The notes below the pieces were generated by a model. The model was not told the origin of the DNA. It worked only from the letters and a program-made list of their open reading frames with translations, and ran no database searches. From Fumia sp045645505 (lineage in GTDB: Bacteria; Bacillota; Clostridia; Oscillospirales; Ruminococcaceae), in assembly GCA_045645505.1 (NCBI GenBank), contig JAZRIW010000002.1, positions 124,001 to 188,000 on the forward strand: a DNA stretch of 64,000 nucleotides, given 5' to 3'. The stretch's first letter is position 1. Every line of letters begins with the position of its first letter. Positions 52,641-60,648 of this stretch are shown here, piece after piece. A program made the translations under genes and the position numbers.

Positions 52641-53723
52641 GTGAAAGGGCTTACTGACCGCAAGTTTCTAATATTAAAATCCGTTGTGGAACGGTATATT
52701 AAAACCGGTGAGCCGGTTGGTTCAAAAAGCATTGCCGAAGAACTTGATATGGTAGTTTCATCTGCTACTATAAGAAATGATATGGCTTTGTTAGAAAAGT
52801 TGGGTTATCTTGAACAGCCTCATACATCGGCAGGAAGAATTCCCTCCTACCGTGGGTATCGTTTTTATATTTCTCATCTTATGCAAAAGGTGAATGTCCT
52901 TGAAGAAGAAAAAGCCAAAATTGAGCAAAAACTTGTGAGAGGAAATTTAAATCCCAAAATTGTCATCAGTAATGCGATGGACCTTTTGGCAGATTTAACC
53001 GGTTGTGTTGTTATCAGTAGATCAGAGCAGATGAGTTTTGCTGTTATAACACGAGTTGAGGTGATTCCGACAGGCAGAAGACTTTATGCACTTTTGATGT
53101 TTACTTCAAACGGTGCAGTAGAAAATAGAGTATGCAGGTTGGAGTTTGACTTAAGCCATGAGCAAATTGAGTATTTTGTAAATTTCATAAAAGCTAATAT
53201 AACAGGGCTGAGAGTGGAAGATTTAACCGATGAAAAGGTTTTGGAGCTTGGCGTTGCTCTTGGAAGTTATATGGTTGGGTTAGCACCGCTTTTATACGGA
53301 GTATATGATATTACAAATCAGCTTCGTAAAAAGTCAGTTGAAATAAAAAATGAATCCAGTTTGTTTGTGAGAAGTGATTTTCAAAATCCGGATGTAGCCA
53401 CACTTTTAAATAGAAAAGATGAGCTGGAAGCTGTTCTTGACAAGGCTTTTAATGGTGTAAGTGTTATCTTTGGTGATGAGGATGAAAATTTTGTAATTAC
53501 AAATTCAAGCTTGATTTTATCTTCATATAATCAAGGCGACAGACTTGCAGGTTCATTTGGTGTTTTGGGACCATTGAGGATTGATTATAAAAAGATCATT
53601 CCTTATGTTGAATATCTTACCGATACTGTAACAAGACTTATGACGGAGGCTTTTGAAGCCGATCGTGATAAACCCAGTCGCGGAGTCAGAAGAGATATAG
53701 TAATAGACAAGGAGGGGAATTAA
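52641..53723 (+). CDS. hrcA: Heat-inducible transcription repressor HrcA
   Basis: The 360-residue repressor starts with GTG behind AGAGGTGATG. The N-terminal winged helix (YIKTGEPVGSKSIAEEL, SSATIRNDMALLEKLGYL, QPHTSAGRIPS) binds CIRCE; the C-terminal GAF-like region ends with GSFGVLGPLRIDY. It is the first gene of its own operon, directly downstream of a perfect CIRCE, so it is autoregulated. grpE begins immediately at its stop codon. Confidence 0.97.
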   Translation: MKGLTDRKFLILKSVVERYIKTGEPVGSKSIAEELDMVVSSATIRNDMALLEKLGYLEQPHTSAGRIPSYRGYRFYISHLMQKVNVLEEEKAKIEQKLVRGNLNPKIVISNAMDLLADLTGCVVISRSEQMSFAVITRVEVIPTGRRLYALLMFTSNGAVENRVCRLEFDLSHEQIEYFVNFIKANITGLRVEDLTDEKVLELGVALGSYMVGLAPLLYGVYDITNQLRKKSVEIKNESSLFVRSDFQNPDVATLLNRKDELEAVLDKAFNGVSVIFGDEDENFVITNSSLILSSYNQGDRLAGSFGVLGPLRIDYKKIIPYVEYLTDTVTRLMTEAFEADRDKPSRGVRRDIVIDKEGN

Positions 53724-54236
53724 GTGCCAAAGAAAGAAGAGACAAAAAAGGTAAAAGAAGAGACAAAAGAATCAGAAGAAGTCACCACTCAAAAAGATGA
53801 AACTGAAGAGCTTATCAAGAAAAATGCTGAGCTTGAAGATAAAATTTTAAGACAAATGGCTGAATTTGATAATTTCAGAAAAAGGACATTAAAGGAAAAA
53901 GAAGAAATCGGAACTTTTGCAAAAATAAAATGTATATCTGATTTAATCCCTGTCCTTGATAATTTTGAAAGAGCACTTCAGACAGAATCAAAAGATCCGG
54001 ACTTTAAAAAGGGCGTTGAGATGATTTTTAATTCTTTAAAGGAAACTTTGGAGAAAATGGGAGTTGAGGAGATAAAAGCAGAGGGTGAACCCTTTGATCC
54101 TGAATTCCACTACGCAGTAAGTTTGGTGGAAGATGAAAATTTAGGAAAAAATGTTGTTGCAAATGTTATGCAAAAGGGCTATAAGTTAGGCGACAAAGTT
54201 ATACGTCACGCTATGGTCACTGTTGCAAATTCTTAA
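53724..54236 (+). CDS. grpE: Nucleotide exchange factor GrpE
   Basis: GrpE releases ADP from DnaK and acts as a thermosensor dimer. The 170-residue protein has a charged N-terminal region (to about 35), a long coiled coil (about 30-80: MAEFDNFRKRTLKEKEE) and the beta-wing domain with DPEFHYAVS and LGDKVIRHAMVTV. It starts at GTG right after the hrcA stop, with GGAGGGG upstream. Confidence 0.96.
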   Translation: MPKKEETKKVKEETKESEEVTTQKDETEELIKKNAELEDKILRQMAEFDNFRKRTLKEKEEIGTFAKIKCISDLIPVLDNFERALQTESKDPDFKKGVEMIFNSLKETLEKMGVEEIKAEGEPFDPEFHYAVSLVEDENLGKNVVANVMQKGYKLGDKVIRHAMVTVANS

Positions 54237-54257
54237 TAAATTTAGGAGGAAATTATT

Positions 54258-56084
54258 ATGGGAAAAATTATTGGTATTGACTTGGGTACAACTAACTCAT
54301 GTGTAGCAGTTATGGAAGGTGGAGAAGCAGTTGTTATTGCTAACCACGAGGGTGCAAGAACTACTCCTTCTGTAGTGGCATTTAAAGATGGCGAGAGAAT
54401 GATAGGCCAGGTTGCAAAGCGTCAGGCTATCACAAACCCTGATCGTACAATCAGCTCTATCAAACGTCATATGGGTACTGATTATAAGGTGACAGTTGAT
54501 GGAAAATCTTATAATCCTCAGGAAATTTCTGCAATGATTTTGCAGAAACTTAAATCTGATGCAGAAGCATATTTGGGCGAAAAGGTTACAGAAGCAGTTA
54601 TTACAGTTCCTGCATATTTCACAGATGCACAGCGTCAGGCAACTAAAGACGCAGGTAAAATTGCAGGTCTTGATGTAAAACGTATCATCAATGAACCTAC
54701 TGCTGCAGCTTTGGCATATGGTATGGATAAAGAGGGCGACCAGAAGGTTATGGTTTATGACCTCGGTGGTGGTACCTTTGACGTATCTATTATCGAAATG
54801 GGTGAAGGTGTTCAGGAAGTTCTTGCAACTGCAGGTAACAATCGCCTTGGCGGTGATGACTTTGACCAGTGCGTAATCAACTGGTTGGCAGATGAATTTA
54901 AAAAAGATCAGGGTATTGATTTAAGAAATGATAAAATGGCTATGCAACGTTTGAAAGAAGCAGCTGAAAAAGCTAAGATTGAGCTTTCCGGTGTAACTAC
55001 TTCTCAGATTAATTTGCCGTTTATTACTGCTGATGCTACAGGACCTAAACATCTTGATATGACTCTTACAAGAGCAAAATTCAATGAGCTTACTGCTGAT
55101 TTGGTAGAAGCTACCATGGGACCTGTAAGACAGGCTTTGTCCGATGCAGGACTTTCTGCTTCTGACCTTAACAAGGTATTGTTAGTAGGTGGTTCTACAA
55201 GAATTATTGCTGTTCAGGAAGCAGTTGCAAAAGCTACAGGAAAAGAACCCTCCAAGAACTTAAACCCCGATGAATGTGTTGCAACAGGTGCAGCTATTCA
55301 GGGCGGTGTTTTAGGCGGAGAAGTAAAAGGACTTTTGCTTTTGGACGTTACTCCGTTGTCTTTAGGACTTGAAACTTTAGGCGGTGTATTTACAAAAATT
55401 ATCGAAAGAAATACAACTATTCCTACTAAAAAATCACAAATTTTCTCTACTGCCGCTGATGGCCAGACTTCAGTTGAAATTCATATTTTGCAGGGTGAAA
55501 GAGAATTCGCAAAAGACAACAAATCTCTTGGTATGTTCCATCTGGATGGAATCCCTGCTGCTCCAAGAGGTGTACCTCAGATTGAAGTAACTTTTGATAT
55601 TGATGCTAATGGTATTGTTCACGTTTCTGCTAAGGATTTGGGTACAGGAAAAGAACAGGATATTACTATTACATCTTCTACAAATATGAGCAAGGAAGAT
55701 ATTGATAAGGCAGTTAAGGAAGCTGAAGCTTTTGCAGCTGAAGATAAAAAAGCTCGTGAAAATGTTGATATCAGAAATGCGGCTGACCAGATGGTATTCC
55801 AGTCAGAAAAGACATTAGGTGAAATCGGCGATAAGATTGACGAAGCTGAAAAAACTGATTTGCAGGCAAAAATTGATGCTTTGAGAGAATCATTAAAAGG
55901 TACTGATATTGAAGATATTAAAGCAAAACAAGAAGATTTGCAGAAAGTTTTCTATGCAGTTTCCGAAAAGCTTTATAAAGCACAGGCACAGGCAGGGGCA
56001 GGAGCAGCTCCTGATATGGGTACTGATAATTCTGACCCCAATGTTGTTGATGCAGATTTTAAAGAGGTTGACGATAACAAATAA
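54258..56084 (+). CDS. dnaK: Chaperone DnaK (Hsp70)
   Basis: This 608-residue Hsp70 has the nucleotide-binding domain signatures IGIDLGTTNSCVAV near the start, YDLGGGTFDVS and LVGGSTRI, and the substrate-binding domain with DVTPLSLGLETLGG. The shorter, single-deletion form of the N-domain (TGNNRLGGDDFDQ) is typical of Gram-positives. It ends in a Gly/Ala-rich linker and an acidic VVDADFKEVDD tail. AGGAGG precedes the ATG. Confidence 0.98.
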   Translation: MGKIIGIDLGTTNSCVAVMEGGEAVVIANHEGARTTPSVVAFKDGERMIGQVAKRQAITNPDRTISSIKRHMGTDYKVTVDGKSYNPQEISAMILQKLKSDAEAYLGEKVTEAVITVPAYFTDAQRQATKDAGKIAGLDVKRIINEPTAAALAYGMDKEGDQKVMVYDLGGGTFDVSIIEMGEGVQEVLATAGNNRLGGDDFDQCVINWLADEFKKDQGIDLRNDKMAMQRLKEAAEKAKIELSGVTTSQINLPFITADATGPKHLDMTLTRAKFNELTADLVEATMGPVRQALSDAGLSASDLNKVLLVGGSTRIIAVQEAVAKATGKEPSKNLNPDECVATGAAIQGGVLGGEVKGLLLLDVTPLSLGLETLGGVFTKIIERNTTIPTKKSQIFSTAADGQTSVEIHILQGEREFAKDNKSLGMFHLDGIPAAPRGVPQIEVTFDIDANGIVHVSAKDLGTGKEQDITITSSTNMSKEDIDKAVKEAEAFAAEDKKARENVDIRNAADQMVFQSEKTLGEIGDKIDEAEKTDLQAKIDALRESLKGTDIEDIKAKQEDLQKVFYAVSEKLYKAQAQAGAGAAPDMGTDNSDPNVVDADFKEVDDNK

Positions 56085-56109
56085 TTTTATTATAATGAGT
56101 AATGCGTTA

Positions 56110-56133
56110 TGGGCGGACTCGTAAAGTCTGCCC
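56110..56133 (+). other. Hairpin between dnaK and dnaJ
   Basis: TGGGCGGACT pairs with AGTCTGCCCA around CGTA. No T run follows, so it is more likely a processing or stability element than a terminator; it may lower dnaJ relative to dnaK. Confidence 0.5.
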
Positions 56134-56169
56134 ACAACATTATTTTCTGTATCAAGGGAGGTATAGCCA

Positions 56170-57330
56170 TTGGCTGACAAAAGGGATTATTATGAAGTGC
56201 TCGGTTTGCAAAAAGGTTGTTCCGATGAAGAACTGAAAAAAGCATACCGTAAAATGGCAAAAAAGTATCACCCTGACTTGCACCCTGATGATAAGCAGGC
56301 AGAAGCTAATTTTAAAGAAGTGAATGAAGCTTATGAGGTTTTATCCGATTCACAGAAACGTTCACGTTACGACCAGTTTGGTCATGCAGGTGTCGATCCT
56401 TCATTTGGTGGAGGAGCAGGCGGTGCCTATGGAAGTGGTGGATTTGGATTTGATATGGGAGATATCGGAGATATTTTTGAAGGATTTTTTGGTGGAGGAT
56501 TTGGTGGTTCTTCAAGACGACAAAATCCCAATGCACCGCGAAGAGGTTCCGATATACGAATTCAGGTTGCAATTTCATTCTTTGAAGCTTGTAAAGGTGT
56601 AAAAAAGACTGTATCTATAAATCGCTCGGAAACTTGTCATAGCTGTCATGGTACGGGTGCTGAAAATGGTACTGCGCAAAAGACTTGTCCTGATTGTAGC
56701 GGAACAGGTCAGGTAAGATACCAGCAGCGTACACCATTTGGTGTGATAAGCAGTCAACGTCCTTGTGACAGATGTCAAGGTAAGGGCAAAATTATAGAAA
56801 AGGTATGTAATAACTGTAAAGGACAGGGCTCTGTAAATAATCTTAAAAAGGTTGAGGTACAGATTCCTGCGGGAATAGATGATGGTCAGACTTTATCGGT
56901 ACGTGGTCAGGGAAATGCCGGCGTTAATGGAGGACCAAACGGAGATTTACTTGTACTTATTGCTGTAAGACCTGATCCTATCTTTAAGCGTAAAGGATAT
57001 GATATATATTGTGAAATGCCGATAAGTTATTATCAGGCAGTAACAGGTGATGAGCTTACTGTGCCTACAATTGATGGAAATGTAAGTTATGATTTGCCTG
57101 AGGGTACACAACCCGGAACAACTTTCAGACTCCGCGGAAAAGGTGTTCAACGCTTAAACGGACGTGGAAGAGGAGATCAGTTTGTAACTGTTACAATTGA
57201 TGTTCCTAAAAATCTTTCCAAAGTGCAAAAAGAAAAACTTTTAAGTTTTGAAGAATCTTTAGGTGAAAAACAAACACAAAAGAAAAAATCTTTTGCCGAA
57301 AAGATAAAAGAAAAATTTGATAATATTTAA
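56170..57330 (+). CDS. dnaJ: Co-chaperone DnaJ (Hsp40)
   Basis: The 386-residue protein starts with TTG (GGGAGGT upstream). It has a J-domain with HPD (YHPDLHPDD) at about 35-41, a Gly/Phe-rich linker (GGGAGGAYGSGGFGFD), the zinc-binding region with four CXXCXGXG repeats (CHSCHGTG, CPDCSGTG, CDRCQGKG, CNNCKGQG), and the C-terminal peptide-binding domain. It delivers substrates to DnaK and stimulates its ATPase. It ends the heat-shock operon. Confidence 0.97.
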   Translation: MADKRDYYEVLGLQKGCSDEELKKAYRKMAKKYHPDLHPDDKQAEANFKEVNEAYEVLSDSQKRSRYDQFGHAGVDPSFGGGAGGAYGSGGFGFDMGDIGDIFEGFFGGGFGGSSRRQNPNAPRRGSDIRIQVAISFFEACKGVKKTVSINRSETCHSCHGTGAENGTAQKTCPDCSGTGQVRYQQRTPFGVISSQRPCDRCQGKGKIIEKVCNNCKGQGSVNNLKKVEVQIPAGIDDGQTLSVRGQGNAGVNGGPNGDLLVLIAVRPDPIFKRKGYDIYCEMPISYYQAVTGDELTVPTIDGNVSYDLPEGTQPGTTFRLRGKGVQRLNGRGRGDQFVTVTIDVPKNLSKVQKEKLLSFEESLGEKQTQKKKSFAEKIKEKFDNI

Positions 57331-57361
57331 AAAAGAGTGGTCAAAGACCACTCTTTTTTTA
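57328..57361. terminator. Bidirectional terminator after dnaJ
   Basis: AAAAAAGAGTGGTC pairs with GACCACTCTTTTTT across AAA, with T runs in both directions. It overlaps the end of the convergent hydrolase gene. Confidence 0.92.
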
Positions 57362-58081
57362 TAGTTTTGAAAGAATAATATCTGCTAATTCTTTTGACTT
57401 ATCAAGGACTCCGTGAGGGTGATGCCCCTGGAAGTTTCTCGGTATTACTGTTAAAAGTTCAGGTGTGTCTGAATAAGCATCTTCAAGTAATTTTCCATTT
57501 TGATCATAATCGACAGTCATATCCTCTGTGCCGTAAAGCATAATAACAGGGAAACGATGTTTAATCAAAATCGGAACGCGGTTAATAGGATTTTCTTCAA
57601 GCATAAAGAGGTCTGATCTTTTTACTCCGGGATAAGCCACTTTAAATTCCTTGTTCCAGTAGCTTTCATATTTATGATATCTGCCGGGGAAATCAAGAAA
57701 ATTTAAAACCGGTGCATCAATCATTAAAGCAGCTACGTATTGAGGGTAGTATGAGGCAAAATTAACTGCCTGTGCACCTCCACAACTCATACCGACCAAT
57801 ATACATTCAGGTTCGAGGGAATATTCTTTTAAAACAAACTCTATAAATCTCGCTTTTCTGTCACAGTCACTTCTATTTGCAAGTCTTGTTTTATTTATTA
57901 TATGTACAAGATGAAAACCTCTGCTTAAAAGTTCTATTTCAAGTTCTGGAAAAGCGTTCCAGTATTCTGTTTTGAATACTATCTTTTTATTGGGTGTAGT
58001 ATTTGGAATAACAACATATCCGTCTGTGCCTTCAAATGCTATTTTTTCGCACTTGAATCCGTAAAATAATTCTTTTTCCAC
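57359..58081 (-). CDS. Alpha/beta hydrolase family protein
   Basis: From GTG 58081 (AAAGGA nine bases upstream) the protein has 240 residues; the TTG at 58099 overlaps that site. The nucleophile elbow is LVGMSCGGAQAV (Ser about 107), with a later Asp in MLYGTEDMTVD and His in QGHHPHG, a full catalytic triad. No signal peptide is present, so it is cytosolic. The fold covers esterases, peptidases and acyl hydrolases; nothing narrows the substrate. It is monocistronic. Confidence 0.82.
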   Translation of the reverse strand: MEKELFYGFKCEKIAFEGTDGYVVIPNTTPNKKIVFKTEYWNAFPELEIELLSRGFHLVHIINKTRLANRSDCDRKARFIEFVLKEYSLEPECILVGMSCGGAQAVNFASYYPQYVAALMIDAPVLNFLDFPGRYHKYESYWNKEFKVAYPGVKRSDLFMLEENPINRVPILIKHRFPVIMLYGTEDMTVDYDQNGKLLEDAYSDTPELLTVIPRNFQGHHPHGVLDKSKELADIILSKL

Positions 58082-58156
58082 GATGTTTTGTCCTTTCAAA
58101 ATAAGATGTATAATAATTATACTTTAATTTAGATTGTTTTTCAAGGCTTTTTAATC

Positions 58157-58184
58157 ACATAAAGCTTTTATCTATCATACTATA
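58157..58184 (+). promoter_or_regulatory. Candidate mother-cell (sigma-K/E type) promoter of dpaA
   Basis: CATACTATA at 58176-58184 fits the CATANNNTA -10 pattern of sigma-K/sigma-E promoters, with AC 17 bases upstream. dpaA and dpaB are sigma-K genes in Bacillus. No good sigma-A promoter is seen here. Confidence 0.45.
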
Positions 58185-58213
58185 AAGTATTCCTACCTAC
58201 GGGAGGTCAATTT

Positions 58214-59113
58214 ATGAGTACAGGTAAAATATATCTCATTGCAGGCGGTGATATGCGTTATGTATCGCTTTCGGGACTTTGTGCTGAAAAAAATAAAGTT
58301 TATCTTTTGGGAGCCGATTTGAAAGATGGTATTCCGCCTGAAGTTAATCTGCTTAATAATTTGAGTGAATTAAAAGAGCAACCGGATTATGTTGTTTTGC
58401 CGATGCCTATTACAACTGATGGCGTTACTTTATATACTCCACTTTCTGAAAAGGAGAAAATAAAGCTTAAATATATTTTTGATTTATGTCATCGTAATAC
58501 GCTGGTATTTGGAGGCAAAATTACATCACAGCAGAAAGAGGAACTAAAAAACAGAAAAATTAAATTTGTAGATTATATTTTGCGTGAAGAATTTGCTATT
58601 ATGAATGCTGTGCCGACTGCCGAAGGGGCTTTGGGAATAGTTTTAAATGAAATACCTACTGTTATTATGGGGAGAAAGGTTTTAATTATAGGCTATGGCC
58701 GTATTGCTAAAATTCTTTTGAAATATTTTAAGGCATTAGATGCAATTGTGAGTGTTACAGCCAGAAAATATAAGGATTTGGTATGGGCTGAAATTTACGG
58801 TGCTGATACTTTTCTTTTAGAAAATCTTAAGGGGAATATAGGGGAATATGATGTTATTATCAATACTGTTCCTGCTATGGTTTTAGGAGAAAATGAGCTT
58901 CAGAAAACAAAAAAAGACTGTTTTATACTTGATTTGGCATCTTCACCCGGAGGAGTTGACTTTCCTGTTGCTGAAGAACTTATGAGAAAAACTGTCTGGG
59001 CTCTTTCCCTCCCCGGAAAAACCGCTCCGTTAACAGCAGCTTCGGTGCTTGAAAGAACGCTTTGCAACTGTGTTCTTGAGTACGAAAGAGGTGAGCTAAC
59101 TGAAGAAAATTAA
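58214..59113 (+). CDS. dpaA: Dipicolinate synthase subunit A
   Basis: DpaA (SpoVFA) with DpaB oxidises the dihydrodipicolinate-type precursor from the lysine pathway to dipicolinic acid, which accumulates in the spore core. The 299-residue protein has an N-terminal domain with LPMPITTDGVTLYTPLS and a nucleotide-binding Rossmann domain with VLIIGYGRIAKILLKY. YDVIINTVPAMVL and DLASSPGGVDF complete the family blocks. GGGAGGTC precedes the ATG. The gene overlaps dpaB if that starts at CTG. Confidence 0.96.
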   Translation: MSTGKIYLIAGGDMRYVSLSGLCAEKNKVYLLGADLKDGIPPEVNLLNNLSELKEQPDYVVLPMPITTDGVTLYTPLSEKEKIKLKYIFDLCHRNTLVFGGKITSQQKEELKNRKIKFVDYILREEFAIMNAVPTAEGALGIVLNEIPTVIMGRKVLIIGYGRIAKILLKYFKALDAIVSVTARKYKDLVWAEIYGADTFLLENLKGNIGEYDVIINTVPAMVLGENELQKTKKDCFILDLASSPGGVDFPVAEELMRKTVWALSLPGKTAPLTAASVLERTLCNCVLEYERGELTEEN

Positions 59114-59684
59114 ATTGGGGTTTGCACTTTGCGGCTCGTTTTGTACTTTTGATAAAGTTTTAAAGATAATGGAAGAATGTAAGTCTTTGGGGTATGATAT
59201 AATTCCTATTATGTCTCAGAATGCTTACACCACTGATACGCGATTTGGAAAAGCAGAGGATTTTATATCACGGATAGAAGAAATTTGTGAAAAAAAGATA
59301 ATATATCAGATAAAGGACGCAGAACCTATTGGCCCTACCAATATGACAGATATTATGCTTGTAGCACCATGTACCGGTAATACTTTGGCTAAACTTTCTA
59401 ATTCTATTGTAGATACAGGGGTAACAATGGCGGTGAAAAGTCATTTGAGAAATAATAAACCGGTTGTTATAGCTGTTTCTACCAATGATGCGTTAAGCGG
59501 GAGTGGTAAAAATATCGGTACACTTTTAAATATGAGAAATTTTTATTTTGTTCCTATGTGTCAGGACGATTATTTTAAAAAACCTACTTCGGTGGTTGCG
59601 GATTTTTCACTTATTCCAAAAACTCTGGAGAATGCACTTAATGGTGTTCAGATTCAGCCTATTTTAACCCCGTTTTTCCGATAA
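59100..59684 (+). CDS. dpaB: Dipicolinate synthase subunit B, probable CUG start
   Basis: DpaB (SpoVFB) is a flavoprotein-like partner of DpaA. The family N-terminus in Clostridia reads like MKK(I/L)KLGFALxGSFCTF. Here the codons CTG AAG AAA ATT AAA TTG GGG give exactly that if CTG 59100 is the start. AAAGAGGTGA lies five bases upstream, an excellent ribosome-binding site within the end of dpaA. The next candidate, TTG 59115, would delete five conserved residues and has no such site. The protein then has 194 residues, with VAPCTGNTLAKLSNSI, SGSGKN (here LSGSGKNIG) and QDDYFKKPTS. It overlaps dpaA by 14 bases, which implies coupling. Confidence 0.9.
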   Translation: MKKIKLGFALCGSFCTFDKVLKIMEECKSLGYDIIPIMSQNAYTTDTRFGKAEDFISRIEEICEKKIIYQIKDAEPIGPTNMTDIMLVAPCTGNTLAKLSNSIVDTGVTMAVKSHLRNNKPVVIAVSTNDALSGSGKNIGTLLNMRNFYFVPMCQDDYFKKPTSVVADFSLIPKTLENALNGVQIQPILTPFFR

Positions 59685-59695
59685 GACGGGGTTAT
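59666..59695 (+). terminator. Terminator after dpaB
   Basis: AACCCCGT pairs with ACGGGGTT across a 12-base loop that includes the dpaB stop codon. The T run after it is weak. Confidence 0.65.
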
Positions 59696-59723
59696 TGCTA
59701 ATTTTGATATTTTTTTGTATAAT
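59695..59723 (+). promoter_or_regulatory. Sigma-A promoter of the radical SAM-ABC exporter operon
   Basis: TTGCTA and TATAAT are separated by 17 bases, 16 bases upstream of the radical SAM start codon. Confidence 0.6.
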
Positions 59724-59739
59724 ATGGTAGGGTGTTGTT

Positions 59740-60636
59740 ATGGACAAGTTTTTAAAAAGTTGCAGTTTATGCCCGAGAGATTGTAAGGTTAACAGAAGTA
59801 ATGGCGAAAAAGGGTTTTGCAATGCAGGTGTAACCGTTAAAGCATCAAGGGCGGCACTTCACTTTTGGGAAGAACCTTGTATTTCCGGTGAAAGAGGTTC
59901 GGGGACAGTGTTTTTTTCCTATTGTGGATTAAAATGCGTATATTGTCAGAATTTTAAAATAAGCAGAGGGGATTTCGGTAAGGAAATTACAATAGAAAGA
60001 CTTGCTGAAATTTTTTTAGAACTTCAGCAGAAGGGTGCTCATAATATAAATTTAGTAAGTCCTACGCACTATGTTTTACAGATTATAAGAGCGATTGAAA
60101 TAGCAAAGAAAAATGGACTTTATATCCCTGTTGTCTATAATACAAGCGGATATGAGAAAAAAGATATTATAAAAATGCTTTCAGAGTATGTGGATATTTA
60201 CCTTACCGATTTTAAGTATTTAAGTCCTGAACTTTCAAAAAAGTATTCTGTTGCGGAGGATTATCCCATTTATGCAAAAGAAGCACTTGAAGAAATGGTT
60301 TCGCAGGTGAAACAAGCTTCTTTTGATGAAGATGGTATGATGAAAAAAGGGGTAATTGTCAGACATTTGATGTTGCCGGGTAATTTTGAAGATTCAAAAA
60401 ATATCATCAAATATTTATACGAAAATTATCAAAACAGAATTTTTTACAGTCTTATGAATCAGTACACACCTTTGGTGGGTGATAAATATCCCGAATTAAA
60501 CAGAAAAATAACTTCGGATGAATATAATAAGCTTATTGATTATGCGATTGATCTGGGAATAGAAAACGGATTTATCCAAGAGGAAGGAACAGCAAAAGAA
60601 AGTTTTATACCGTCTTTTGATAATGAAGGAATATAA
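59740..60636 (+). CDS. Radical SAM protein, PflX/COG1313 type
   Basis: The 298-residue protein carries CGLKCVYC (Cys62, Cys66, Cys69), the CX3CX2C radical SAM motif, and an N-terminal cysteine cluster CSLCPRDC (Cys8, Cys11, Cys15) plus Cys27 and Cys47 that may bind another cluster or zinc. NLVSPTHYV and VVYNTSGYE match COG1313 (PflX-like) proteins, which resemble glycyl-radical enzyme activases but lack an assigned partner. No glycyl-radical enzyme is adjacent. The ABC exporter starts 12 bases after the stop. Substrate unknown. Confidence 0.88.
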   Translation: MDKFLKSCSLCPRDCKVNRSNGEKGFCNAGVTVKASRAALHFWEEPCISGERGSGTVFFSYCGLKCVYCQNFKISRGDFGKEITIERLAEIFLELQQKGAHNINLVSPTHYVLQIIRAIEIAKKNGLYIPVVYNTSGYEKKDIIKMLSEYVDIYLTDFKYLSPELSKKYSVAEDYPIYAKEALEEMVSQVKQASFDEDGMMKKGVIVRHLMLPGNFEDSKNIIKYLYENYQNRIFYSLMNQYTPLVGDKYPELNRKITSDEYNKLIDYAIDLGIENGFIQEEGTAKESFIPSFDNEGI

Positions 60637-60648
60637 GGAGTAACTGAG

